The notes beneath the pieces were generated by a model. That model saw only the letters and a list, made by a program, of their open reading frames with translations. It made no database searches and had not been told where the DNA came from. The position numbers and the translations under genes were made by a program. Shown here in pieces: positions 34,434 to 42,450 of a DNA stretch of 44,538 nucleotides. The stretch spans positions 1 through 44,538 of the forward strand of contig UQDJ01000010.1 in assembly GCA_900539675.1 (NCBI GenBank), in the 5' to 3' direction. Each line of letters begins with the position of its first letter. Position 1 is the first letter of the stretch. The DNA is from an uncultured Coriobacteriaceae bacterium. GTDB lineage: Bacteria > Actinomycetota > Coriobacteriia > Coriobacteriales > Eggerthellaceae.

Positions 34434-36365
34434 ATGGCATTTGGTCTCACACGCAAACAAACAATGACGCTCATCGTGCTGATGATCGGCGCGTTCATTA
34501 CTATTTTGAACCAGACCGTTGTTACCCCAGCACTGCCACCAATCATGAACGAAATGCTGGTTGATGCAGCAACCGCTCAGTGGTTGACCACGGGCTTCAC
34601 GCTGGTCAACGCCATCATGATTCCTATTACGGCATATATGATTGACCGATTCACCACACGTGCCCTGTTCCTTTTCGCCATGGGTGTGTTTGCGCTGGGT
34701 AGTTTGATCTGCGGCATTGCGCCCGACTTCCCCTTGCTTCTTGTTGGCCGTTTGGTCCAAGCAGCAGGCGCCGGCATCATGATGCCTATGACCATGACCG
34801 TACTGATGTTGATGTTCCCGGTTGAGCGCCGTGGCACCGCAATGGGTATGTTCGGCGTGGTTATTGCCTTTGCACCTGCCATCGGCCCTACGGTAGCTGG
34901 TTTGGTTATCGATACCCTAAACTGGCGCGATCTGTTCTACGCCATCACCGCTCTTGCCGTGTTGGTGCTTGTCCTTACACTGGTACTGCTGGAAAAGCAG
35001 GAGCCAAAGAATACCGGCGTAACCCTGGACAAAATATCTGTGGTGCTTTCCACGCTGGGCTTTGGCATTATGCTCTATGGCTTTAGTTCCATTGGTTCAA
35101 ATGGCGTTAGCCTCGAAGCAATTATTATCAGCCTTATCGGCTTGGTTATTGTGGTGTTCTTTTTCCGCCGTCAGCTGCATATGGAAACTCCTATGCTGCA
35201 GGTGCGCATCCTGTGGAATCACAAGTTTCTTATTGGCACCATCATCGGCATGCTGGTCCAGGCATCGCTGTTGGCGGCAGGCGTTTTGATGCCAATTTAT
35301 CTGCAGTCATTGCGTGGCTTTTCGGCTACCGTTTCCGGTTTGGTACTGATGCCAGGCGCTATCTTGACCGGCATTATGGGCCCCATCGCTGGCCGTATCT
35401 TCGACAAGCATGGCGCACGCGTTATGAGCATTATCGGTATGGCGTTGCTCGCCTTTTCTACCGTATTCTTCGGCTTGCTCAACGACACTACCGACATTGT
35501 GCTGCTCACGGTTATTTACACCATTCGAATGTTTTCCATGACGCTGGTAAATATGCCAATTACCACCTGGGCTATGAACGCGCTGGACAACAAGGTTATT
35601 AACCACGGCACGTCGGTCAACAATACGTTCCGACAGGTTGCAGGCTCCCTTGGTACGGCAGTGTTGGTTTCCGTATCCACGTTGGTAAGCGCCAGCTTGA
35701 TGGGCGGCGGACAAGATTACATCCACGCGAACATCACGGGCGTAAACATTGCCTTTATGACAGGCGCCGCCCTGTGCTTGATTGGCCTTATCTTGACCAT
35801 CATTTTCGTACAGGACAAGCCAAACAAGCAGGAAGTGAATGCGCCGGCACGTACCGAACAGTCGCTTCTGGAAACCATCATGCGTCGCGATACGTACACG
35901 CTTTCCGGTGACTCCACCGTTTTAGATGCCATGCACCTATTCGTTGAAAAGAACATTAGCGCTGCGCCTATTGTGAATGACAAAAACGAACCGATTGGCT
36001 TTGTTTCTGACGGTGACATTATGCGTCGACTGTCTGACCGCAGTCAGCTTTACACCGACCCGATTGTCATGATTATGCGTTTGCAGCGCGATGAATCGGG
36101 CTTTGACGAAAAGTTGGAAGCACTGGCAAAACGCAAGGTTACCGAAATTGCTACGCGCAACACTATCGGTATCAACGTAACTGCCGACCTGCCCACCGTC
36201 TGCCGTATTTTGGGTGACAACCACCTGAAGAAGGCACCGGTACTCGACCACGGCAAGGTAGTTGGCGTTATCAACCGTTCCGACATTACCCACTACGCTA
36301 TGGAGACGTATTTGGATCGCGCCGAAGCCGACGAAGAGGCAGATGTGGCGGCTGCCAGAGCCTAG
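34434..36365 (+). CDS. DHA2 (EmrB/QacA-type) MFS efflux pump fused to a CBS-domain pair
   Basis: Start ATG 34434 is chosen because TAAGG lies 6 nt upstream; the frame runs further upstream to 34296 without family character. The 643-residue product has about fourteen membrane segments (residues 1-465; TVVTPALPPIMNEM, GRLVQAAGAGIMMP and AFAPAIGPTVAG are DHA2 marks) followed by two CBS motifs (about 480-540 and 570-625; ISAAPIVNDKNEPIGFVSDG and KKAPVLDHGKVVGVINRSD). CBS pairs bind adenine nucleotides or similar ligands, so pump activity may be gated by cell energy or a signal nucleotide. The substrate is unknown. The DNA at its 3' end is copied in the tandem repeat that follows. Confidence 0.92.
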   Translation: MAFGLTRKQTMTLIVLMIGAFITILNQTVVTPALPPIMNEMLVDAATAQWLTTGFTLVNAIMIPITAYMIDRFTTRALFLFAMGVFALGSLICGIAPDFPLLLVGRLVQAAGAGIMMPMTMTVLMLMFPVERRGTAMGMFGVVIAFAPAIGPTVAGLVIDTLNWRDLFYAITALAVLVLVLTLVLLEKQEPKNTGVTLDKISVVLSTLGFGIMLYGFSSIGSNGVSLEAIIISLIGLVIVVFFFRRQLHMETPMLQVRILWNHKFLIGTIIGMLVQASLLAAGVLMPIYLQSLRGFSATVSGLVLMPGAILTGIMGPIAGRIFDKHGARVMSIIGMALLAFSTVFFGLLNDTTDIVLLTVIYTIRMFSMTLVNMPITTWAMNALDNKVINHGTSVNNTFRQVAGSLGTAVLVSVSTLVSASLMGGGQDYIHANITGVNIAFMTGAALCLIGLILTIIFVQDKPNKQEVNAPARTEQSLLETIMRRDTYTLSGDSTVLDAMHLFVEKNISAAPIVNDKNEPIGFVSDGDIMRRLSDRSQLYTDPIVMIMRLQRDESGFDEKLEALAKRKVTEIATRNTIGINVTADLPTVCRILGDNHLKKAPVLDHGKVVGVINRSDITHYAMETYLDRAEADEEADVAAARA

Positions 36366-36509
36366 ATACGGCTGCGAGCCTGATGCCGCTCACGGCACGG
36401 CAGCCAAGTCCCAACAGAGCGGCTGCCAGAGCCTAGGCAAGGTGGCAAGGCGGCAAGCCAAGTCCCAACGGAGCGGCTGCCAGAGCCTAGACAAGGTGGC
36501 AAGGCGGCA
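36348..36509. repeat. 54-bp tandem duplication including the 3' end of the efflux gene
   Basis: A 54-bp unit occurs twice (about 36402-36455 and 36456-36509) with two differences. Its core, GCGGCTGCCAGAGCCTAG, occurs at 36348-36365 (the last codons and stop of the efflux gene), 36419-36436 and 36473-36490. The flanking CAAGGTGGCAAGGCGGCAAG part is also repeated. Confidence 0.85.
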
Positions 36510-36518
36510 AGCCATGAC

Positions 36519-36580
36519 AAAAAAGAAAGCCGAGCTGGCAATAAGGAGTTCTTCCTGTTGCCGGTTCGGCTTTTCTTTTC
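36519..36580. terminator. Bidirectional terminator between the efflux and MetE-like genes
   Basis: AAAGCCGA and TGGCAA on the left pair with TTGCC and TCGGCTTTT on the right in an imperfect long stem, with a T-rich run (TTTTCTTTT, 36571-36579) on the plus side and an A-run (36519-36526) giving a U-run on the minus side. It serves both convergent genes. Confidence 0.8.
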
Positions 36581-36609
36581 CGAGTTATGTGATGAGTCGT
36601 TGCGACCCT

Positions 36610-37731
36610 TTACGCGTCCTGCCAAACTTCCTTGGCAACCTGGCGAATCAACGTCAGCTTTTTCCACTGATCCTCTTCGGTCAAGATATTGCCCTCTTCG
36701 GTTGAAGAGAAACCGCACTGAGGGCTTAAGCACAGCTGTTCAAGAGGCACATACTTGGATGCCTCATTGATACGTGCCTTAACATCTACCGGGTCTTCCA
36801 GTTCGCCCGACTTACTGGTAACCAAGCCCAGAACTACCTTCTGGTTGGCAATATGAGCTAATGGCTCAAAGCCACCCGCACGATCAGAGTCATATTCCAA
36901 GAAGAAGCCGTCCACCTTCAAATTCGGGAACAGAATAGGCGCCACCGGATCATAGCCGCCTGAAGAAAACCAGGTGGAACGGAAGTTGCCACGGCAAATA
37001 TGAATGGTCACGGCCAAATCTTCAGGCTTATTTTCCAGGGCTTTATTAATCAACGCCACATACTTTTTTGCCAGTTCATCCACATTGATGCCACGCGCCT
37101 CATAAGCGGCACGCTTTTCGGGGTCGCACAGTTCGCCCCAACTCGTATCATCAAACTGCAGATAGCGACACCCCGCATCATAGAATGCCTGCACCGCTTT
37201 CTGATAAGCCAAAGCGATATCTTCTAACAGCAGCGCTTCGTTATCCTTGTAGCGATCAATGGGCTGGTAATGCTCTTCGCGCACGCAGCAAATCAGGTGC
37301 AGCATGGTCGGCGAAGGGATGGTCTGCTTTACCAGGGCGCCACCTGCCAACTGCTGGGTTTTCTTGAAGTGTTCCACGAACGGATGATTCTCAAAGTCAA
37401 TCTTGTCGGCAATAACAACGGTCTTTGACTTTGGCTGATGGCCTTGGAAATGAACCGACCAATGTTCAGCGCTCACTTCTTTTGCGCCCACCAATTCAGT
37501 CAGAAAGTCCAGATGCCACATGGAACGCCTGAATTCGCCATCCGTGACGGCATGCAAACCAACCTGTTTTTCCTTTTCGATCAGCTTGGCAATTTCTTCA
37601 TCTTCAACCTTCGTCAAATCATCAGCTGAAATTTCGCCCTTTGCGAATTGATCGCGCGCGTCTTTGAGGCGCTGCGGGCGCAAGAAACTGCCAACAATGT
37701 CATATCGAAATGGTGCTGCTATCTTTGCCAT
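36610..37731 (-). CDS. MetE-like cobalamin-independent methionine synthase, short (YxjG/YxjH) type
   Basis: This 373-residue protein corresponds to the C-terminal catalytic half of MetE, as in the YxjG/YxjH family. Zinc/homocysteine ligands are visible as HIC (His and Cys, in VTIHICRGN), Glu in FFLEYDS and Cys in LSPQCGFSS. Such short enzymes use other methyl donors or act in methylthio-compound recycling; the methyl source is unknown. GGAGGAG precedes the ATG. No SAM or T-box riboswitch is apparent upstream. Confidence 0.9.
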   Translation of the reverse strand: MAKIAAPFRYDIVGSFLRPQRLKDARDQFAKGEISADDLTKVEDEEIAKLIEKEKQVGLHAVTDGEFRRSMWHLDFLTELVGAKEVSAEHWSVHFQGHQPKSKTVVIADKIDFENHPFVEHFKKTQQLAGGALVKQTIPSPTMLHLICCVREEHYQPIDRYKDNEALLLEDIALAYQKAVQAFYDAGCRYLQFDDTSWGELCDPEKRAAYEARGINVDELAKKYVALINKALENKPEDLAVTIHICRGNFRSTWFSSGGYDPVAPILFPNLKVDGFFLEYDSDRAGGFEPLAHIANQKVVLGLVTSKSGELEDPVDVKARINEASKYVPLEQLCLSPQCGFSSTEEGNILTEEDQWKKLTLIRQVAKEVWQDA

Positions 37732-38222
37732 AAAAACTCCTCCGTTTTGTGATGTCTAGATTCGTATCGTAGTTTGTACTATGCATGTACCTGCTACTGC
37801 ATCGCAGCTCGCAGCTGCACAACTGACGGGTTACTGCCGCATGACTGCCGCCGCCCAGCTGTTTGACAGCAGCGCGCGTAAGCCGCCCTTGCAGTATCTG
37901 GCAATGTTTACCGCTGTTAAGTATACGCAGGATGCGCGCCTGCTAGTTAGAGTCATTTTTAGTAGCCGGGTATAGATTGAGCCGAAACCAATGAAAGCAA
38001 TGAGTAGCTCCCTGCATCAATCGAGCCACATCTGCAGAGCCGTTGCCCTACAAACCACGCGCTGAAACCAATGCACACATTAAGGCAAACCCCTACCAAC
38101 TAGTCCAATTCTGCATACGTGCGTCCTAGCCAAATCGGTACAATAAATGCTGTAAACACGATGCTGGCGAGTAGTTCGCGCAGACACTTCAGCATTGAAT
38201 GGCTTCTTGAGGAGGGGAAGTT
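37732..38222. other. Divergent control region, no gene seen
   Basis: This 491-bp gap separates the MetE-like and oxidoreductase genes. A 64-codon open frame at 37781-37975 lacks a ribosome site and family character. GAAACCAATG is repeated near 37983 and 38064. I see no riboswitch or RNA gene; promoters of both genes must lie here. Confidence 0.4.
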
Positions 38223-39311
38223 ATGACATCAGAAAACACTATTCATTGGGGCATCATCGGTTGTGGCGATGTGGTCGAAACCAAAAGTGGCCCGGCCACA
38301 TACCTGTGCGACCATTCTGAATTGACGGGCATGTGGAATCGCACGAAGTCCAAGGCCGAAGCTTGGACGCAACGCCATGGCCACGGCAAGGTATATGACA
38401 CCATGGAAGATTTACTTGCCGACCCTGTGATTGATATCGTTTACGTTGCCACAACCCCCAATTGTCATAAGGACCAAGCTCTTGCCGTTGCAGCAGCAGG
38501 CAAGCACTGCTATTTGGAGAAGCCCATCGCGCTTTCCTACGAAGAGGCTGAAGAAATTAAAGCCGCGTTCGAAAAGGCTGGCAAGCGCTGCTATGTGGCC
38601 CATTATCGTCGCGGTATGCCGCGCTACAAGGAAGCCAAGCGCCTTATTGATTCTGGCGTGTTGGGCAAAGTGCGCGGTGTGCAGGTAATTCGCACCCAGC
38701 GCCAAACTGCCGAAGAGTTGCTGCCCGAAGACAAGAAGCCTTGGCGCGTTCGCCCGGAAGTTTCCGGCGGCAGCCACTTCTATGAAGGCGATGCCCACAT
38801 GCTGGATTTGATCGACTACCTGGCAGGCCCACTAACCGATTTCAAGCTGGAAGTTTCCAATGAAACCCACTGTTACAAGGACGAAGATGTGGTGTCGCTT
38901 TCCGGCATTACCGCCAACCGCGTAATGGTGTCCGGCATATGGTGCTATGCCACCTATAAGGCAATCGACCGGTTCCTCATTTTCGGCGATAACGGCAGCA
39001 TGGAATTTTCCTACTACAACAACGCTGCTCCACTGCACATTGAAACTCTGCCAGACGATCCCGAAGCACGTGTTGCCCATGAGGGCGTCATGGGTGGCGT
39101 TCGCAAAGAGCCCGAAATGCAGCACCAGGATATTACGCCTCGCGTGGATGAATATCCTGGCTTGGGCAATATGCAAGATATCGTCAATGACTTGCTGGGT
39201 GTACCTGGCTGCACCTGCACCAGCACACTTGAAAACGCCATGCGCACCTTGCGTATCACCTGCACCGCACATAAGCAGATGGAGGAATTGAACGCCAAGC
39301 GCGCGAAATAA
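38223..39311 (+). CDS. Gfo/Idh/MocA family oxidoreductase
   Basis: This 362-residue NAD(P)-dependent oxidoreductase has an N-terminal Rossmann fold (WGIIGCGDVVETKSGP at about 9-24), VYVATTPNCHKDQAL, the family's EKPIALSYEEAE motif carrying the catalytic Lys, and a C-terminal alpha/beta substrate domain with the GGSHFYEGDAHMLDLIDYL region. Substrates are usually sugars or inositols; this one is unknown. A very strong GAGGAGGGG site precedes the ATG. It is a single gene with a terminator at 39448. Confidence 0.92.
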   Translation: MTSENTIHWGIIGCGDVVETKSGPATYLCDHSELTGMWNRTKSKAEAWTQRHGHGKVYDTMEDLLADPVIDIVYVATTPNCHKDQALAVAAAGKHCYLEKPIALSYEEAEEIKAAFEKAGKRCYVAHYRRGMPRYKEAKRLIDSGVLGKVRGVQVIRTQRQTAEELLPEDKKPWRVRPEVSGGSHFYEGDAHMLDLIDYLAGPLTDFKLEVSNETHCYKDEDVVSLSGITANRVMVSGIWCYATYKAIDRFLIFGDNGSMEFSYYNNAAPLHIETLPDDPEARVAHEGVMGGVRKEPEMQHQDITPRVDEYPGLGNMQDIVNDLLGVPGCTCTSTLENAMRTLRITCTAHKQMEELNAKRAK

Positions 39312-39317
39312 ATTCTG

Positions 39318-39381
39318 ACGCCCGAACACCCGAACGCCCGAACACCCGGACACCCGGACGCCCAAACACCCGGACGCCGCA
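39318..39381. repeat. 8-bp tandem repeat ACRCCCGR, about eight copies
   Basis: Starting seven bases after the oxidoreductase stop codon, units ACGCCCGA, ACACCCGA, ACGCCCGA, ACACCCGG, ACACCCGG, ACGCCCAA, ACACCCGG and a partial ACGCCGCA follow each other without gaps. The pattern alternates G and A at the third base. Confidence 0.9.
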
Positions 39382-39447
39382 CCTTTTGCCGGCATTGTTG
39401 CTGAGCGTCAATGCTGGCAGCTTTTATTGAGCGTCCGTGCGGATTAC

Positions 39448-39488
39448 AACCCCGAGCAGCGCCTTATCAAGCGCCACTCGGGGTTTTA
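39448..39488. terminator. Terminator between the oxidoreductase and sirtuin genes
   Basis: AACCCCGAG (39448-39456) pairs with CTCGGGGTT (39477-39485), followed by T residues; an additional inner GCGC pairing is possible. A second TCGGGGTTTTT follows at about 39500. It fits convergent gene ends. Confidence 0.8.
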
Positions 39489-39519
39489 TGATGCATCAAT
39501 CGGGGTTTTTAATGCGTCT

Positions 39520-40578
39520 TTAATGCGCCATAGCTTCTATAAGGTCATCCATCACGTTGGCAATATCGCCCTGTATACCACATGATCGATTGACAATTTC
39601 TGCAGGCGCAAACGGAGAAGCGACATTCACCGTAGCATAGTGTGCCTGTGGGTTTTCAGCAGTCATTATCCAAAACGGATACTTGATAATCACGGGCGTG
39701 TTATCGCCAACACCCAGCTCCCAATACAGCACCCTATCGTGTTTATGGCGCACCAAAAAATCCACGTACGCATTGCACGCCTGGTGCCATCCCGCATCTT
39801 CAACAAACGTATCATCGGCACGCAAGTTCGGAGCCATTGGTGCCCCACAATGCGGACAGCGCGGTACCAATTCAGAAGGCACGCGCAAGTTGTGCTGTTC
39901 ATTCACCATAGCGCGAACTACCTGTTCGTTGTCGTAGGTTTCAGGCGTACAGGCACGACTGCACTGAAGAAGTCCGTAATCGCCCTGCGTATAGAACAGC
40001 CTTGCTTTATCGATGCCTGCACGCTGAAGCTGATGATCCACATTGGTGGTAATAGCGAAATACTCCACGCCGCTTTCCAGCAAATTCTGCAGTAGTTCCA
40101 CCAGCTGCAGATACGGTTTTCCCACCGGCGCATCAAAGCGATTAATCAGAATGTGCCTGCTCCACCACGCCCAATACGTTTCCAAATTGGGAAAGGGGTA
40201 AAAACCGCCGGAATACATATCGCGAATGCCATAGGCACTACGGAAATCGGCAAAGTATTTCTTGAAGCGCTCCCCTGTGTAGCTGAGCCCCGCTGCGCTC
40301 GACATGCCTGCGCCAATGCCCACAACCACTGCATCAACCTGATCCAACAACCTCGCCAGATCCTGAACACTCCCACTCAGAGCTTGGAGCGCATCATAGC
40401 CCCAGCAAGAAGCTGCCCACGGCTGCAACGATGGCAACACCGATCCGTTAGCTTCATCTATCCCGCGCTGACACTGATGGCGCTTTTCCTGACGCTGATG
40501 GCGCTTTTCCTGCCGTTGATAGCTCACCTGCTGCCGAACAAGATCATCAATAAAAGAGCTCATGATAAATGCGCTCAT
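39520..40578 (-). CDS. Class M sirtuin (SirTM), protein ADP-ribosyltransferase
   Basis: I start the gene at ATG 40578 (352 residues) because AAGGA lies 5 nt upstream; longer open frame upstream overlaps the macrodomain gene. The NAD-binding motif is GIGAGMSSAAGLSYTG (87-102), TTNVD (177-181) replaces the usual TQNID, and the usual catalytic LHG is YTQGDYG, with Gln198 in the place of His. Zinc ligands are Cys206, Cys210, Cys241 and Cys244. Loss of the catalytic His and linkage to a zinc-macrodomain are hallmarks of SirTM enzymes, which ADP-ribosylate a lipoylated GcvH-like protein in Staphylococcus and Streptococcus. The first 45 residues are an extra, basic extension with a repeated RQEKRHQ. 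It overlaps the macrodomain gene by 32 nt. Confidence 0.9.
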   Translation of the reverse strand: MSAFIMSSFIDDLVRQQVSYQRQEKRHQRQEKRHQCQRGIDEANGSVLPSLQPWAASCWGYDALQALSGSVQDLARLLDQVDAVVVGIGAGMSSAAGLSYTGERFKKYFADFRSAYGIRDMYSGGFYPFPNLETYWAWWSRHILINRFDAPVGKPYLQLVELLQNLLESGVEYFAITTNVDHQLQRAGIDKARLFYTQGDYGLLQCSRACTPETYDNEQVVRAMVNEQHNLRVPSELVPRCPHCGAPMAPNLRADDTFVEDAGWHQACNAYVDFLVRHKHDRVLYWELGVGDNTPVIIKYPFWIMTAENPQAHYATVNVASPFAPAEIVNRSCGIQGDIANVMDDLIEAMAH

Positions 40579-41407
40579 CTTCTTCCTTAAAGACGTTAAA
40601 GACAACGTAAAAGTCCGGGTGCTGTGCAAAATAATCCAGCACGCTTTCACGCGCCACTTCGGCAGCTTCTTTTTGCGGAAAACCAAATACACCCGTGCTG
40701 ATACAACAAAACGCGATGTTCTTACATCCTGCCTGCACTGCCGCATCCAAACAGCTGATATAGCAACTGCGCAGGGCCGCACGTTCCTTCGGGCTAGCAC
40801 AACCACGAGCGATAGGCCCAACTGTATGAATAACGTAGGACGCGGGCAAATTGTAGCCAGGTGTTATCTTTGCACTACCGGTGGGTTCGCGATGGCCCTG
40901 CTTTTGCATAAGGCGGTTGCATTCCAGGCGCAATTGGATGCCCGCATAGGTATGAATGGCATTATCAATACAGAAATGCCCGGGAATCCAGCATCCCAAC
41001 ATACGATCGTTTGCGGCATTCACAATAGCGTCAACCCGCAAACGCGTAATATCGCCTCGCCAAATCGAAATCTTTGGTAAGTGATGGAAGGGTGCATGAT
41101 TCATGGGCACGCACGGCAGATCAACCACATCGGTGATCCCCAGGCGTGCTATGCGTTCCTGCAACATATAATCTTGCGCAGCCAAGATCGAATCGGGTAC
41201 GGGCAGCGGCTCGCGTACGTTCACCAAATCGCGATACAGTCGAAACAGATCTTCCTCCGTTTTTGCTTTGGCCACTGCCTGTGCGCCTTCCGCCATGCCA
41301 AAACGCTCTTCGGCAAGCCATGCAGCAACCTTATGCAAGCAACTCTGAGCTCTGTCATGCTGCAATTCGTTTTCAGCGTAACGCCTTACTGCCGCTACCG
41401 TACCCAT
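40547..41407 (-). CDS. Zinc-dependent macrodomain protein-ADP-ribose hydrolase
   Basis: This 286-residue protein has a helical N-terminal region (1-110) and a macrodomain (about 112-280). ADP-ribose-binding motifs are GDITRLRVDAIVNAAN (118-133) and STGVFGFP (237-244). The zinc loop MLGCWIPGHFCID supplies Cys139, His144 and Cys146, the signature of Zn-macrodomains found with SirTM. It removes ADP-ribose from the SirTM target. GGAGG lies 5 nt before the ATG, and the gene overlaps the sirtuin gene by 32 nt, so both are made together. Lipoate ligase, GcvH-like and flavin-oxidoreductase genes that accompany this pair in Firmicutes are not seen in the window. Confidence 0.92.
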   Translation of the reverse strand: MGTVAAVRRYAENELQHDRAQSCLHKVAAWLAEERFGMAEGAQAVAKAKTEEDLFRLYRDLVNVREPLPVPDSILAAQDYMLQERIARLGITDVVDLPCVPMNHAPFHHLPKISIWRGDITRLRVDAIVNAANDRMLGCWIPGHFCIDNAIHTYAGIQLRLECNRLMQKQGHREPTGSAKITPGYNLPASYVIHTVGPIARGCASPKERAALRSCYISCLDAAVQAGCKNIAFCCISTGVFGFPQKEAAEVARESVLDYFAQHPDFYVVFNVFKEEDERIYHELFY

Positions 41408-41423
41408 AGCTACCTCCGATTTA

Positions 41424-41459
41424 ATCCGATCGATTCGGATCGTCTGATACCGTTCGTCA
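41424..41459. promoter_or_regulatory. Inverted repeats upstream of the macrodomain gene
   Basis: ATCCGA (41424-41429) and TCGGAT (41435-41440) form an inverted repeat with a 5-nt centre, and TCTGA with TCAGA (41443-41461 region) forms another. They lie about 20-50 nt upstream of the macrodomain ATG, inside a 97-nt gap after the MBL-fold gene. They may be an operator or the terminator of the upstream gene. Confidence 0.35.
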
Positions 41460-41504
41460 GATAAAGACCATCCAGATCAGCTCGCCCACTGCAGTTCATC
41501 CGAT

Positions 41505-42317
41505 TTAGTTCGCAAAGAACATGCCGCAGGTCATATCCAGATAGTTTTCGCCTGCATACAGAGGATACTTCTTTTGGACCTTTGCCTTGAAATCTGCTGC
41601 ATTACTGCTTTCTGCTGCCAAGTCTTTCAGATTCTCAAGGTAGTCAATCTTAATTTGAGCGTCCTTTAAATCTTCTGGAACATAGTGACTGGTCAAAATG
41701 AGGCTATACCCGTCTGATACAAATCCTTTCAGCTGGCAAATCATCACATCAGCGCCAGATTCGCCCGGCACGATGGAATGACAATCGTGACCCATCATGT
41801 GTGTATACACCACGTTAAGTTCAGGAATCTGAATATCAAATGCTTCATCGTTTCTAACGATGTTCATTGCCACGCCTGCCAACTCAAGCGTATCGCCTTC
41901 AATCGTGTTGGTTACGGTAGCGATAGAACCGTCAAAAGCATCGCCAAATGCCTGAACAAAACCATCAATCAGCGCCTTACCACCGCCTTCATGACCATAG
42001 GTATCCGCTTCAGCAGTTGCATACACCGGGGTCCCCTTCATAAAACTCGCGCCAGCCATATGGTAAGAAGCCACAATGCCTTCAATCTGAATGCTTTGTT
42101 CTTTGATGTAGTTCTCCAGCTCCTTGATATTGTCGAAGAAACAGGGGTATTCAATGACGAACCCTTTGCCTTGCTTTTCAACAACAAATACTTCGTCGTC
42201 AATCAAATCGCAGGTTTGATATGCGTGTAGTTTTGCACTACCAAAATCGTACACGCGCACCTTACCTTTACTTAAATCGGTTTGAGTGTAGTTGTTCTTT
42301 ACCATTGCCATACTCAT
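41505..42317 (-). CDS. Metallo-beta-lactamase-fold protein with degenerate metal motif
   Basis: The start is placed at ATG 42317 (270 residues; AAAGGA upstream), though two more ATGs follow within five codons. The order of secondary elements and blocks such as YPCFFDNIKELENYIKEQ, IEGIVASYHMAG, KGTPVYATAEADTY and NVVYTHMMGHDCHSIVPG follow the metallo-beta-lactamase fold. The family's HxHxDH metal motif is replaced by SYHMAGASF, so most metal ligands are missing. It may be non-catalytic or bind a redox ligand. It is divergent from the HxlR gene, which probably controls it, and sits upstream of the macrodomain/sirtuin pair on the same strand. The family call is from fold pattern and is moderately sure. 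Confidence 0.6.
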   Translation of the reverse strand: MSMAMVKNNYTQTDLSKGKVRVYDFGSAKLHAYQTCDLIDDEVFVVEKQGKGFVIEYPCFFDNIKELENYIKEQSIQIEGIVASYHMAGASFMKGTPVYATAEADTYGHEGGGKALIDGFVQAFGDAFDGSIATVTNTIEGDTLELAGVAMNIVRNDEAFDIQIPELNVVYTHMMGHDCHSIVPGESGADVMICQLKGFVSDGYSLILTSHYVPEDLKDAQIKIDYLENLKDLAAESSNAADFKAKVQKKYPLYAGENYLDMTCGMFFAN

Positions 42318-42383
42318 GGGAATAATCCTTTCTTCCTTTTGACACCTCAAAAGATAAGACGTACAGTGTGTTTTATGAAGTAG

Positions 42384-42397
42384 GCACAATTTTGTGC
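42384..42397. promoter_or_regulatory. Candidate HxlR operator
   Basis: GCACAA-tt-TTGTGC (42384-42397) is a perfect inverted repeat in the 133-bp gap between the divergent MBL-fold and HxlR genes. HxlR regulators commonly bind such symmetric sites beside their own gene; the function here is inferred from symmetry and place. Confidence 0.45.
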
Positions 42398-42450
42398 TAT
42401 AGGTACCTTTTAGTAACTTTTGATATTCCTGGCCTTTTGGAGTGTTAATA

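Noticed and set aside
37732..37800. SAM or cobalamin riboswitch before the MetE-like gene
   Set aside because: Looked for conserved stems and box sequences in the leader on the minus strand and found none.
37781..37975. 64-codon open frame in the MetE/oxidoreductase gap
   Set aside because: No ribosome site and no family features; the frame is short enough to occur by chance.
39318..39381. CRISPR array
   Set aside because: Units are only 8 bp and directly adjacent with no spacers; it is a simple tandem repeat.
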